Positions 1 through 24,108 of a stretch of DNA of 64,000 bases are shown piece by piece (within the stretch, counting starts at the first letter, position 1; the number at the start of each line of letters is the position of its first letter). The DNA is taken from assembly GCF_964275005.1 (NCBI RefSeq), contig NC_092685.1, positions 13,997,571 to 14,061,570 on the forward strand, read 5' to 3'. The notes beneath the pieces were generated by a model that did no database searches, was not told where the DNA came from, and was given only the letters and a program-made list of their open reading frames with translations. Position numbers and translations under genes: made by a program. The DNA is from Diadema setosum. Its lineage: Eukaryota; Echinodermata; Echinoidea; Diadematoida; Diadematidae.

Positions 1-165
1 TGGGATGGCCCTTGTCAAAGAACCATTCACAATAATTTCTGAAATATTATCTGGCATGTTTGGCTATATCACAGCACCTGAATGTAAGACACTTGGTTTG
101 ATGGAAAAGTTAATGCTCCATCATAAACAACATTATGAAAGTACCTGTTTTGTCCATTTAAAAAA

Positions 166-199
<34 letters not shown>

Positions 200-496
200 T
201 ACATAAATGGTATCCCGGGGTACCAAACAAAAATCAGCCATTTTGTTGAATTACTTATCTTTTTAAAAAGGTTGTACCCTGGGTGCCAAAAAGAGGAAAT
301 TATTTTGGTGCTGGAGCTAGCGCGCGCTAGCCACCGCACTGCACTGCACTAAAGCACACGCTAGTGGTATCGCAGCTTCCATGCACGCATAGTATAACAT
401 GCAGTGGCATCGGAATTACTATGTAGGCTACACGCACACACAGTGCATGCATTTTTCTCTGGCGTCCTCGAGTGGATGTGAGGTGGCGCTACACAA

Positions 497-536
497 CGCG
501 GTTACCCAGGGTACTTCGGTACCCCGGGGTAACGCG
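497..536. other. GC-rich hairpin with TTCG loop
   Basis: Two arms of 18 bases pair almost fully (one bulge) around a TTCG tetraloop at 515-518. A perfect 16-bp palindrome, GCTAGCGCGCGCTAGC, lies nearby at 316-331. Both sit in the second intron of COQ6, so no coding role is visible. Confidence 0.45.
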
Positions 537-633
537 TGATGCATCATATATATATATATATTTGCTTTGTTTGACACCAGTTCAGATGTTATCACATAGT
601 GTTAAATGGAGCAAAATGGTAAATACACACACA

Positions 634-660
634 AACACACACACACACACACACACACAC
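634..660. repeat. (CA)n microsatellite
   Basis: A run of CA dinucleotides in the second COQ6 intron, with A/T-rich simple sequence on its 3' side up to about 780. Confidence 0.85.
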
Positions 661-801
661 AAAGCAAAGGAAAAACAACCCAGCCATACAAGTGTATTAT
701 GGGATATTATCTGCCAAACAAAAAATAATTATAATAATAACAAAATAAATAAAAATAAGTAAACAAATAAATAAATAAAGATTGAAAATATAACTTCTTA
801 C

Positions 802-2674
802 CTGTCAAAAGTTTTACCGAGTTGTGGTTGAGGGCACACACCCTGTTGCTGTACTTTTCAGGCAGCTCACTAAGCATCTTGGGTGGCTTGCCCTGCTCTA
901 GGAGCAGAATGCGATGGTCAGCCAACCTTGGGTCTTGACCTGCAGTGATTCACGCAGGTGAAATAATCAAATGAGTTTCCTTTCATTATTCATACAAAGA
1001 ATATCACATTGAAGACTTCTAAGAGTTATTTTGACACAAGCATTGTTTTTAGAGTCTTTTAAATAAAAGATTTGCCTTTCCAAAGATCTATTACGGCATG
1101 CAATTAAATCAAAATGTTAGGCCTACAGTTCACAAGGCTAACAAACAACCATGAATACAACTAGCAATTACAAGTCTTACATGCTCATTTCTCTGTATTA
1201 ATTGATAGATAATCATAGATCTACTCGTGGAACTGGAAGGGGGCGTGCACTTTCAGCCAAGTTTTTAGGTAACTTGCCGTCTACACTTGTACAAGTGAAC
1301 TTTATCTTACCCTGTGGCCCTGCTTAGTGCGAAACGTAACTCACATGAAAATTTCCACTTTTACACTAGGATGTATACAGTATCATTGACCACATCATGC
1401 TTTGAATATTCCATCCATCCAGGGGGTCAATAAAAAAACATTCCTTTCCAAAAGACAATTCTATTAACACACTGTAAATTAAGTGTAAAGAACCGTTCAA
1501 AACAATGAAATTAAACTATCTTGTCTTGGATTCTTGGTTGGAGTAGACTCTAGTTTACAAACGTCCACGGTCTAGATTCATCTAGTACTAGTAGAGCTCT
1601 TGTGCATGGCATTTATCACACAAATAAATAAATACCCTTCAAGTTGTAGACCGGCCTCGCTACAGGGCTCACACCCGTAAATACAATGGAATGTCCCAGA
1701 CCCCTTCACACAAATTCGTACCAAAGATACCAAAATAAATGAAGAAAAAAATTTATTAAAAATCAATGATGTAAATTTAGTTTGGCAAAAAAATGAATGG
1801 CTGTAGATATTGAGTATGAATTCCTCTACAAACTGCATTTTGGTTGGAAGATGAAAGCTTTTCTGATGGAATTTGAGGGGACTATATTTCATTGGGTACG
1901 TGTACGGAAAATAGGTGATTTTTTGAGTGACAAGGGCCCTGTTTTATGAAGAGTTAAAATTGATTATAAAGTTGATTTCTATGATAAGTCTATGGCAGCC
2001 TGTGTGTTGAGGAAATTTAAAATCGATTTTATCTTTTGATAAAACAGGGCCAAGAACTCGTAGTCTGGCTTTGCGGACCCCTGGACAGAATTTGGACTGA
2101 AGAATCCACCCTGAAAATTTGATGGATATATCTCACTTATCCAGGTTAGTGAAGCTGAAACACTTCATTTCTCCCAGCTATTTTACAGAATTTTTTGAAA
2201 TTTGATTTTTAACACACATCCCTATGGGGAAAGTATGGGTGTGAGCCCTGCAGGCTACAGCTGATAATCATTAAACTTTACCCAAACATAAACATTAAAT
2301 TTACCCAAAGCGCACGCCATCGCCTGTCCAGCCATTCCCCCGCCAACGATCACCACATCGTAGAGATCATCCTCAGATGTCGTCTGCCAGCTGCCGACCA
2401 TCGGCCTCTTCCTCTTGGCAGCATGGCTACTCATTTCTCTTCCTCGACAACCATGGTGAGGTTGATCACCTGGGATAGCTGCACGTCCACATGATGAAAC
2501 AACTCTGACAGACTTCACCATGTTTACGGTACTTCTTCTACAAGGTGTCGGACTATTGTAACAGGACAACCAACTGTAATTCCTTCTTCGCAGCTGATGA
2601 AGACCAACACAGACATTGCTGATGTCTCTGCCTCGTCGTTGGACTTGTAGCACCAGTTTCTGCATGTGTATCAT
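802..2674 (-). CDS. COQ6: COQ6, ubiquinone biosynthesis monooxygenase, first two coding exons (partial)
   Basis: FAD-dependent monooxygenase of mitochondrial coenzyme Q synthesis, acting on the matrix side of the inner membrane. Exon 1 is 2674-2305 and exon 2 is 939-802 on the minus strand; both introns seen are phase 1, so the frame is continuous. Exon 1 has an Arg-rich, acid-poor N-terminus that fits a mitochondrial targeting peptide, then the dinucleotide-binding motif DVVIVGGGMAGQAMACALG. Exon 2 gives ADHRILLLEQGK and YSNRVCALN, which match the second strand and the conserved YSNRV segment of COQ6. The ATG at 2674 was chosen because it starts the basic leader; an ATG at 2665 is also possible. 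The remaining exons lie beyond the left edge. The gene is head to head with KAT5. The family call rests on remembered motifs, with no database search. Confidence 0.85.
1935..2051. repeat. Short MITE with GGCCCTGTTTTAT inverted ends
   Basis: The left end GGCCCTGTTTTAT and the right end ATAAAACAGGGCC are perfect inverted repeats, and similarity continues inward (TTAAAATTGATT against AAATCGATTTTA). AAG flanks both sides (1932-1934 and 2052-2054), a possible 3-bp target duplication. The element is 117 bp and lies in COQ6 intron 1. It has no coding capacity, so it is a non-autonomous DNA element of undetermined superfamily. Confidence 0.6.
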
Positions 2675-2865
2675 CTTGGACCACTGATTCGATCTAAACC
2701 ATTTAGACTTAGGTGTGGAAGCTCGCCTTTGGCTTTGGTAGTTTGTTTAGTAAATCAACAGACCTAGCTGAGGGACACAAGAATACTTCCATCACCCACA
2801 TCACACAGTGGAGCAAGGTTAACTCGACGAACGTCTTCACAGCTTAGTACAAACAAACAAACAAA
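2675..2865. promoter_or_regulatory. Putative bidirectional promoter between COQ6 and KAT5
   Basis: About 190 bp separates the two divergent start codons. No clear TATA box is visible. The KAT5 start codon lies within CAAAATGGCGGAT, close to the YY1 consensus AANATGGCGGC, a motif often found over the start codon of TATA-less housekeeping genes. Transcription starts cannot be placed from sequence alone. Confidence 0.5.
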
Positions 2866-13724
<10,859 letters not shown>

Positions 13725-14060
13725 CCCTCCCTGACCTTTACCACCAGCAAGATGTTTGCTCTGAACTCATGTCAAAGTTATAAGCATAGTGCCGTGATGA
13801 CTTTCCACAGGGATGCAAAGAAGAGAATTCCACAGTGTGCGGTAGCGCTATATATGCACGGGACACAATTTGCAGTGGAGTATGTGCAGCCATGCATATA
13901 TGTGACGATTTACTTTTGTTGATGTCTTTGTGGCATTGATCAGGTTCTGCAAGTACACATAATTTGGAATATGTGACTGCATCACTGAGATGGAGCTTCA
14001 AGAAGGTTATCATATTCCATGATGAAAAGTTGTGTGTCAGTGATTGTGTGCATGTGTGTC

Positions 14061-14109
<49 letters not shown>

Positions 14110-15006
14110 ATGACATATTCGTAGTTGCTGTGTTAAATGCATTTTGCAAGAGCATTCACATGATTTTGTTTCTAATCAGTGGAAAGGAAGACCCTACTAC
14201 ATCAGATGTTGTTTCTAGGTTTATTCTGATGTTCACACACATTGGTTGCTGGGTCAGTATGCCAGTACATTCTCTATAGCCTCATCTTACTTTACAAGAA
14301 ATGAAAACCTGCAAATATGTTTGGGTTTTTTTTTTTCATTAAACTCTTGGTTCAACTTGACCAAAGTCATTCTACGAAGACAAGAAAAGACACAGAAACA
14401 AGAAAAGGAAATCAAGAACTTTTTTTAACTTGAGCAGTGCACACAAAATAGTGTTGATTACAAAGTGTGAAGATTAGAGTTGTGACAACAACTATGTAGT
14501 AGAAATCAATTCATTGTTACTTCTTGAATATTTGATATAGCTGATTTGATATCTCTAAATTCTGGTCCACAGTTTTTTCAAAGTGTGATGCGTAAGTCTG
14601 AAAAATTCAGACGAAAAAAAGCATGCTTGTTTGTAATGTGTTGTGGGTAGGTACAGTTTAATCATACATTACTGTACTGGCAAAGTTGCCTAAAATATGT
14701 CTACAGACATTCTACACATCATGAAATGTCATTTCAAGGAGTGCAGCCTCTCTTGTTAATAGTTGCAAAGTAATCTGGCAGACATTTCTGTCGCGTGAAT
14801 AGAGCCAATGTAGATAACATGATCACACAGTACAAAATTGCAATCAAAAGCTAAAAGTTATAGCTGTCAGAAATATCTGTAAAATTTATGCACTCGGTCA
14901 TGGAGATATCAAATTAATGAGTCAATTCAAAACACAGTAACTGTTTTAAGACTTGAAGGACAGAAAGTGTCAAAGCATACTCTGACATTGCAGTTGAGTT
15001 AATAAA
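13725..15006 (+). other. Probable KAT5 3' UTR with candidate poly(A) signal
   Basis: The stretch after the KAT5 stop is AT-rich and has no convincing coding frame. It contains a (TG)n tract at about 14066-14104. The first overlapping AATAAA pair (AATAAATAAA) is at 15001-15010. The true cleavage site may be earlier or later. Confidence 0.35.
14066..14104. repeat. (TG)n microsatellite
   Basis: An uninterrupted run of TG dinucleotides in the probable KAT5 3' UTR. Confidence 0.9.
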
Positions 15007-17147
15007 TAAAGTATCAAATTTGCATTTATTTAATATCAGTCCTATTTCTTCTTATCAAATTTCCTTCTCTTGCAATTGTCTTACCCGTAATACCTTGGAA
15101 ATGTAAGTTTTCATGTTTTTTTAATTGGTTAAACTTGTTAAATAGACTCAAAACATAGAGTGAGAATGATCATATCATTTCCATTCATATGTTTGTGTTT
15201 GTTTGTTTGTTTGTTTTTTTAAAGCTTGTTATTATTTTTCAGAGGGCTAGGAATATGTCGAAGGTAAACCAGCATACTACTTGTTTAATTTACACGAATC
15301 ATACTGCCAAGAAGCTATGATATGTAACTGTATACATTGACATGATGTACACGTTTGAAATATTCTTCTTCTTTTCCCTTTTGATGTCACTTAATATGTG
15401 ATTATTTATCACTTCCCCATGAATTATATGAATACTCTGTTGGGCAGTCAACCTCCTGATCATCTGTAAAGGGGACAATATTGGGCGCATAGAGGTAAAA
15501 TAGGTCAAATCAAAATGCTAATGAACAAGAAATGTTAGGTTTTACAGGGATTCCATTCTGATCAACTGTCTCCATGTACAGTAGATAATATTGATAAGTT
15601 TGTTTTCAAGATGCAGAAAGTCACCATCCTCATTGATTTGTAATCCACAGTATGGCATCAGCAGAACAAAGGCAACCATGAAGTCAAAATATGAAATGTG
15701 TCTGTCAGCTGCTTCACCAGGGCAAATGAGTAGTTCAGTTAAACTACTCGACAAAAAACAAAACAATACAAAACAAAGCCCAGAAACGTGTACTTGTTTG
15801 TGCAACGTTTAGCAATTCAAATTGCTAATTGCTTTGACTCGAAGAAGCTATTAAGAATGCTCTTCCAAGAGGTTGAGGTGGTTTTTTTTTTCGCATTTCA
15901 TTTATGGAACAAAGACTGTGGAATGTGTATGAGCTGATTTGATTGCAATATTCATAAAGCTTTGTGTGATATGACATACATCATTTTGGTGAAGTCCATA
16001 CAACAGTGCCCATAGGGTTAGAAATTCCACCCAATTTCACCCAATGACCTGTTTGAATAAACAGAGGTACAACAAGGAAAGTAAAATACAAACCAATCTC
16101 CATGTTGTTTTGTATTTTTTTTTTTTTTTGGTTATTAGAATAAGAGATTCCTCCTTTGTATAACCATAGCTTTATGAATAACTCCAACCTATGAACTGAA
16201 TGCACACAGCACGTCAATAACTATTCATCAGTAAGATAGTTATGGTCTGAAAAAAAAGAAGACCCAAATATGCTGTGAATGTAATGTTGGATATTGTGCA
16301 TATTGTAAGGAGATGTACAAAACTTCTACTGATGTGGATATGTTTTCTAATTAATACAACACTTTGACTTCTCCATTTATGTGTATCTTCAATTTATTGA
16401 TCTGAAGACTTCTGAATAATGAGATATGAGGGCGTGTTCAATTCATAATGTGATGTGATGTGATGTGTGTATGTGTGTGTATGTGCAGCTGCTTTAAAGT
16501 ATTTGCATGTAATGTTTGTTGGTTGTAACATGAAGATGTGTAGTTGCGTGGTTGTAATGTAATTTCACAAAGAAATCTTGTTAAGGGGAAATTCCGTCCT
16601 GATAATAAACTATGTTGCTCTGTGTGAAAACAGAAAAAATAGAGCAGTAGGTCAGTGAAAATTTGGTTGAAAAAAGCTTTTAAAAAGTCATCATTGGTAA
16701 AGTTTTGAGAGCAGAAGAAATTGGCATCTCGGTGTGAAATAGCTGTTGAACAGCTTTCCGCTTGGTTTGTATACATAAAAATTCACTATTTAACATCCAT
16801 CTCCCAAGAATTTTTTTTTGGAGACACTGTGTAGATAAGCTAAGTCAGCACTAAATCATGCGATTGAATGGGATACAATTTACCCGGTAGTTGAAAACGT
16901 TATTGAGACACAAATTGTCTCCCTTAGGTCGCGTGTCTCCTTAATAAAGTAGCTATGGGTGTATAGTGTCTTCCTAGAGCTGGATCCATAGTTAGGGCTC
17001 TATGTGACAATACATTCAATACGTATTTTGTGAACAATGGCTATGGGGCTTATCACATGATAAGCGTTTGTTTCTGACATACCGGTAAGTATCTTGGTTA
17101 CAGTCATGACCATGACGTAGACAGCAACCACACAATTATTCTTTCAG

Positions 17148-17243
17148 CAACGAAGACCCAGCTCTTGATTTTCCCCGATTGTTTGGTGAAGGAGTGATAT
17201 ATAATAACAATGTCAAGCGGAGAGTTCTGTCTTTGGAGGAAGG
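17148..17243 (+). other. Isolated exon-like open stretch
   Basis: A 96-base open segment begins after a good acceptor (ATTATTCTTTCAG) and ends at GG|GTAAAC. In the frame set by skipping one base it reads NEDPALDFPRLFGEGV and then YNNNVKRRVLSLEEG, and meets a stop at once if the donor is not used. The composition looks protein-like, but I recognise no family and find no partner exon. It could be chance. Confidence 0.2.
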
Positions 17244-20200
17244 GTAAACACGTGATTTATCGGACTTGACCTTTATTGGCATATCCGATTGAGTCTTAAG
17301 AAAATACATTGAACATTCTGTACCATTGACATTTCAATGTGGAAGAAAAAATACATGGAGTAGGATCTATCATTCAGTCTTGCAGCGTACGTGCTTATGT
17401 CTCAAATAGATTTCTTAATCTTGCGCTTAAGGGAACGGGAATATTAAGAAAGTGTTGTACATACAACCAAATTACAACATTGGTGTTTATAGATACGAAT
17501 GAATGTGATGGGTTGATAAAAAATAGAACTTCCTCCCTTCGCTCCGCATTCACATTAAAATAAAAAATAAAAAATGACGGCCTGGGGCGCGGCATTGCTT
17601 GCGTACAACGCCCTCACATGTTTAATATCGGAGATGGTAGATGACAGGGAAGTTTTGTCTCACCTCCCTGAGTAGGCCTATGCCGTCATTTTAGCCGCGA
17701 TAGACGTACAAATAGACACCACCCCCCCCCCCCCCTCCCCTTGAGGGTAACTTGTATGCTTCCACGCTAACTAATCTGATTAACAAAATGCATTGCAGGG
17801 TTTTGACATTACGTTTGTTCTGTCTGCGTGTGGTATGTATAGTGTTTCCCCTCCGCACAGTGATATAGGTTTTCCCGGCCAATTTCATTGTTTTGTCACT
17901 AAATTTCATATTAGAAGCGTTCATTTTCGTTACATTTGCTCAGTCATCGAAATAACTCATTCAGAATCGCTTCCTACGTCCAAATTGACTAATTTGGCAA
18001 CCGATTTCGCATGTGCATATTTTATTCATTGAATGCGCATACATTTTCGGCGATGGTTACTCAATTTCGTCTCCGCCAATCGCCAGCTCTTTCCGAGTAT
18101 TCAAATTCGCATACGGGCAAACAAGTTCACAAAAGGAGCATTCAAATCAAACTTGTACAGTGTCCACTGAAAAGTATGTTACTTGTACTACGTTTTAATT
18201 TGAACGTTAAAAAATCCACATGTCGATCACCCATGGTGATGCAAAGGCATAGTTATGTAAAATAAAGATTACGAAGCAGTAGGACCCACGACGATCTTGA
18301 TTGAAATAAATATGTCAGATAAAGATTGTAAACACAATTAAAATTCGTGGTGATCTTAATGATAATAAAGATGTAAATTATAGATAATGAAAGCTTGTGA
18401 TGACGTGACAAAATGAGGATTTTATATTTAAGTTTACATGATATGTTTAGCAAAGGGAAAAAATCTGAATGTTCATATAAAAACAAGTGCTGGTCATGAT
18501 GATGAAATTTACGATAAAAAGTATATGTCACATTCTATGATTTACTGGAAATAATCACTCTTGCATAATATTTACAAGTAGGTTCCATACGTGAATTACG
18601 AAATTGAATGCTTAATTGTGAAAATCACTTGCTCAAAAACGAAATTGAAAGTGCTTTTAACTTATCGAGCCCATCGCACTCTTTTAAATGCAAAAACTTT
18701 GAAATACATGCCTAAACATGAAATTGTATGTTTACATCCGAATTTGAACTTATGACCATTGATTGATTTGAGTGCCTAAAACGAATTTTAAAGCATTAAA
18801 CATGAAATCCTTTGACCAAAGTCACGGCACAGCTTCAAGTATGCGAATTTGAATGTACATAAAATGAAAATAAATAACAATTTTATGGAAAATCATAGGA
18901 AAACCTATAATATTGCCACATCATGCAGCGAATAATTGTGTTAGTGAGGTTGATATAACCTCATCTTACAGTCCTCTAATGTAGGCAGTGAAGATACAAT
19001 TCGATAGTCGAACGCGTCGATTTGAAGGAGGAAAAAGACCCACAAAAACAAAACAGCAAACAGGACTAGCCAATTGGCATTCCATAGTCGATCTCTAGTA
19101 CATTGTACTATTTACCAAGACGTTCTCAATATCGATAGAGCACGCGCCTAAGAGTGTTTCACATAAAAACAAGCTATTGCAGGGTGTGACAGCAAAACGT
19201 TTTTATAGATACGTTTCTTATACGTTATCTTAACGAAAATCATATTTCCCCCTCTCCCATCCACTCACTCACTTACTCACTCATTCTCTCCCTCTATCGC
19301 TCTTACAACATGCTTATATTACTCACAAGTAGACATGCACACTTATCAGTCTCATACCTCTCTCATTTTTTCCATATCCTCAATCTGTGTATCTACTAGC
19401 TCGTCTATCCATCTCTCCGTCTGTATAATATCTATGGGAATATTAATCCATTTGTTAGCATGAAGGTAAGGTAAACCGACCCCCCCCCCCCCCCCCCCGC
19501 AAGAAAAAAAAAAAGTTATAAGTAGGCCGACTCCTCTGAGATGAGAGCTGGAAGCGCGTCCGAGGTACGCCGCACACCTATCAGCCACATCACTCCAGCA
19601 TCCCGTGAGACGCTCTGGAAAAGTGGTTGTCATGGTAAAGTAAATAAACAAAATCATAAACATTTTGGGGGGCTGTCGTATCAGAACTGTCAGATCCATG
19701 ACAGCGGTCCCGAAGCACTGTGTGCTTCCTCTTGATGCAGAATGTACTGATATATTTGTGGTTTTTTTTTTTTCTTACATAAATTCTGCTATTATAGTTC
19801 CGCTTATTGAAGGGATTTTCGTGGAAACCAGTGATATAGGAGCGCCTTTTCTCTTTTCTACCCTGTAGAACCTTTCTATTCAAAATAGATATTATACATA
19901 ATGATGATTACTGTGGTAGCACATAATATACTGCAAAGTATAATGACATTCGTTACAACGAAGAGAAAGATAAATGAATGACAGAAAAAAATATATATAT
20001 TAACTGGTGGCAAGTTTATGGAATTGTCATGCAGCCTGGTAAGGAAAAAATAATAATGTTGGTATATATGCGGTGTGTAATGTGACGTGTGTGTGTGTGT
20101 GTGTGTTTGTTTGTGTTTTTTTTTTCGCTTTTTGTTCAAAGAAAAGCAGTCATGAAATGAGTTAACTATCATGATTCTACTAAGTAGGAATTCGGAGGAA

Positions 20201-22328
20201 CAGTGGTGCAAATTGAGCTTTTACCAATACCTTGCGACAATTCACCTGCATGGCTCCCACATTCTTTGTAAAGTCATGCCTTAGCTTCTGATGTCATAGA
20301 GGAACACTTGGTGAGATGTTTCATTTATATCTGAAAACATCTTCTTGACCTTATAGTTGTCCTGAGAAAACATATTTCTTTTTTTTTTTTCTTTTTTTGA
20401 ACGGGTTGTAAAATTGCTAGACTCTTATCTACAGAATGGGAGTTCACTCATCAGTAGGGTGTCTAATCTTTTCCGTTTTTATAAACTCTACGCCACTTTC
20501 ATTTAAACTGAATAAGTGCCCAAAATTAGAGCCCTTTTTGGCACATGATTTGGGATTGACGTTATGCAGATAAAGCGTATTCTTTCGATTCTATTGTCTA
20601 ATTTCTACTTTTCACAGGAGAAGTCGAGATTATGATTATGGTCATCGCTCTGCGTGATATAGCGATATTGTGAGGTATTTAGAGTTAAAACGGGAATTTA
20701 AGAATGCATAAAGAGCGGACTGGATTAAATCTTGCAGACTCCTATAGAGGGCTGGAGAGGGCTGGTGACATCATCTTCAAATGCACCCAAACGACATCTG
20801 CGTAGGTCAAGGGATGAATGTGGATGGTGAGTGTGTGTATAAGTGAATTAAGTGTGCATAGAAATTTAGAAGAACATATCAGTAGAGTTTATTCTTCAAT
20901 GGAAAATTTACACGGCATCGACTTTTGCTACTGTCAAACTAATCATTATGTCGACGATGATATCATTATTCTCCCCATCTTCTACAGGATGTTCCAATTT
21001 TATGTAAGAAAAGTGCTTCTATGCCAGGTTAGACCGAAGCGAAAATAATGTGAGGAAAAATTCTTATTCCCTTACTGTGACATCACGATTTGTTATAGCC
21101 CTCTTTTCCAGCGATGATGATGGTACATTGATTAAAAACTTTCCCTAAAACCTCACCAATGTATTCTTCACACATTTACCTATACGTTGAGTCCACAAAA
21201 TTCATTTGGGGTATTATTTGCTAACAGTAACACCGTGTGCGGTTTTACTCTTTTTAACGTATACCGTTGAGATCTGCATGTAGAGTGGCATGGTAGAGTA
21301 AATATATGTGTGATTGCGTGTGTATTCATACGTATGCTTAGATAGATGTGCGAGCGAACATGATTGTAAATATTATGTGTATATGTTTGTTTTTAACATT
21401 TTATAGATGTTCCTCGTAACATGAATTGTTATGTCACTTTGCGAACCAAGGCAAATTCACAGCCCCTAGTTACATAGGATGCGTACTTGTATAAGGGAAG
21501 GATATGCCTTCGGACAATCGACTTGTATATAGGTTACCAGCTTGCGGAAACGAAATAAGCAAGTGCTTGAAATGAAAATAACATCAAAAACACGTATTAT
21601 GTAAACGTTGATAAATGAAAGGGCATCCCATTACTCAGTGGTACCGTCTGATTATCATTGTACTTTGTACATTGACATGCCAAACATCATTCGTCACGTC
21701 TGCGTTTCTGTCCCAGGTAACGTTGAATCTGATCACATAGACGAAGGGTTGTTTGTGCAAATTCGGCACAACGTCATACATTAGACATGAAAAGTGACTT
21801 TAATGACGAACATCACTTGTGTGTTTGCGATCGAGAAAACGTTTGACTGCACCACCAAGAATACTGTTCACCATCAATAGGGTCCTACATAGCGGCCCAG
21901 AATGCGAGGCTGTAGAGAGGCCGGCTGATCCGTTCCGGCGTACCCTCGCTATGGTGATGACCTATGACCCGAGATCAATGCCCTTCGCTCCGGAGACATG
22001 TGACGCTCATGAGGCGAATAGGGCTACAGGTGGCCGTATTAGCTGTCTATTATAATCCAGTCCATGGTTCACTGAGCTAGGATTTATCATACCTGTGCGA
22101 TGGAGACAACACCATTTTTTTTTTCGTCTGACACTCATGGTAGACTGCTTCTGGAGCATCGAAAATTGAAATTAATACTCATCAACTTGTTAATATTGTC
22201 TAATCTCAACGCGTTCCTTCCGTTTGATTTCCGTTCATTGAATGATGGCGAAACTCTGTATATTTTCATGATTAACACCAGGGTTTTGGGCCTCTTTTTG
22301 TTTACGCTGAATACGTCGTTCACCATTA

Positions 22329-22333
<5 letters not shown>

Positions 22334-22366
<33 letters not shown>

Positions 22367-22395
22367 CATGTATATATATATATGTATGTATATAA
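22334..22395. repeat. (AT)n microsatellite
   Basis: An AT dinucleotide run, with interruptions (ACATACATG) after 22370. Confidence 0.85.
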
Positions 22396-22621
22396 TATTT
22401 GCTTTCTTTGTCTGTCTGTGTCTCTTTTTCTCTCTCTTTCTCATTTTATTTTGGAAAATAAAAAGAAGCATGACAATGGAAATATACTAAAAAGGCTTTC
22501 CGAATACAGAATATCAGTTTACCCCGCGTTTGTATCTGACGCCGCAAACATGATAGAAGTGACAATTGGAACACTTTTTTGTTTTGTTTTATTCTTTTAT
22601 CTTTATTATTGTAATTATGAT

Positions 22622-22646
22622 AATTACTATTGTTTTATTATTATTA

Positions 22647-22681
<35 letters not shown>

Positions 22682-22682
22682 A

Positions 22683-22743
<61 letters not shown>

Positions 22744-22804
22744 CATTACTATTATTATTATCATCATTATTATTATTATTGTTATTATTATTATTATTAT
22801 TATT
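22622..22804. repeat. (TTA)n trinucleotide microsatellite, left part
   Basis: About 180 bp of TTA repeats with a few single-base changes; it resumes at 22996-23016 after a MITE insertion. Long poly-Ile, poly-Tyr and poly-Asn frames across it are artefacts of the repeat. Confidence 0.95.
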
Positions 22805-22995
22805 ACACTCTAAAAACGCAAATGTTGAATCAACATTTAAAAGGGCCGAGGAGTGACAGCATTTTTGAAGTGTTGCATCCAACTTTTGAAATAACATTTT
22901 AAATGTTGAATCTAGCAGGAAAACCAACACTTTGAAAATGTTGTCACTCCTCGGCCCTTTTAAATGTTAATTCAACATTTGTGTTTTTAGAGTGT
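22805..22995. repeat. Palindromic MITE inserted in the TTA microsatellite
   Basis: The left end ACACTCTAAAAACGCAAATG and the right end read inverted, ACACTCTAAAAACACAAATG, begin arms of about 70 bp that differ at only about six positions. Both arms contain GGGCCGAGGAGTGACA. The element is 191 bp and has no coding capacity. Both flanks are TTA repeats, so the target duplication cannot be defined, though a TA or TTA site would fit. Confidence 0.8.
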
Positions 22996-23022
22996 ATTAT
23001 TATTATTATTACTATTATCATC

Positions 23023-23235
23023 GAGGTGCTATTGTGGCTCAGTGGATAAGACCTTTGGTGTAAATCCCGAAATCCCTGATTCGAGACCCCTGGCTGAATA
23101 GGTTGTACCCTGCCTTAAGCAAGGCACTTTAGTATCCTCACAGTCCTTCGGTATAGGTCTGCCAGGCTGCTTCCTTAGCGGATAGGTAATCTGAAACAAA
23201 ACAAAACAAATCAAATCAAGTCAAATCAAATCGAA
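23023..23235 (+). repeat. tRNA-derived SINE
   Basis: A pol III A box (GTGGCTCAGTGGATAAG, 23034-23050) and a B box (GATTCGAGACC, 23078-23088) are spaced as in a tRNA gene. A non-tRNA body follows (TTAAGCAAGGCACTTTAGTA) and then a tail of CAAAA and CAAAT units. No tRNA cloverleaf 3' half is present, so this is a SINE rather than a tRNA gene. Confidence 0.75.
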
Positions 23236-24108
23236 ACAGAATTCGCCATTGTAGACTTTTGCACAGCAGTTATTAACAAGTCATTTAGTGTAGAAATCAT
23301 GTTATATATTATGTTTTCCATGTTGGGTAGATGATTCTTTTCAGAAAGAAATAAGTGGACGGAGATGCGGAAGAATTGGAGAAAAAACCCCAATAAATTT
23401 GATAATGACAAAATTGAAATTGATAATTAAATGTGGTGACACTTGAATCTAGATGATAAATTTGATATAAGCCTATGTATAGGAGCACAATTAAGACACA
23501 GAAAATCACCAACGAGCCCTATAACATAAAATCAATTTCTCCGATAATAAGGCTTAATGGAGGTGGATAGGTTGATAAATGCCCGAGATTATGTCGACTT
23601 TGCGAATGCTCGATATTTACACAAAGTGGATATTATGAAATGGGAGGATGGGAATTGAGAAAGATTTTCATAAGAGATGCCAGGCTGGAGGCCTCTAGAT
23701 AATCAAGGCATGAAAACAGATTATAGATAACCAGATCAGACTGAATCAACGTATCATTATATCATCAATCAATAACATTTTCTGAAAATTTCAAGATTTT
23801 GATTGAGTTTCTCTCTTTTCCGCGTTTCCTCGCGAATAGCCCCTTTTAGAAGAGCGTGAGCTACATAGGACACATCTTTACTTTGCGGGATTTGAGAGAA
23901 GTCATCTCCTATCGCATCTGCATGATGTACGCACAAGTGTGTTCAGCAGGCGACCTCGCACAAGAACGCGACCGTACGAAATAATGGTCGCGCAAGTACA
24001 GTTGTACTGAATATCGATCACCTCCTGAGCTCACCGCCCTACACATGCGTACCCAGCGTCATCCCGATTGCATTATACAGATGCGTAGCATTTTTCTATC
24101 TCTTCTAG

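Noticed and set aside
21819-22055. 78-codon CpG-rich open frame
   Set aside because: No recognisable motif, no clear splice partners and no flanking coding signal.
22100-22930. Long open frames rich in Ile, Tyr or Asn on both strands
   Set aside because: They are translations of the AT and TTA microsatellites, with no other coding signal.
23034-23088. Possible tRNA gene (A and B boxes)
   Set aside because: No acceptor stem or cloverleaf can be formed; the body and A-rich tail show a SINE. The same applies at 46841 and 36378-36436.
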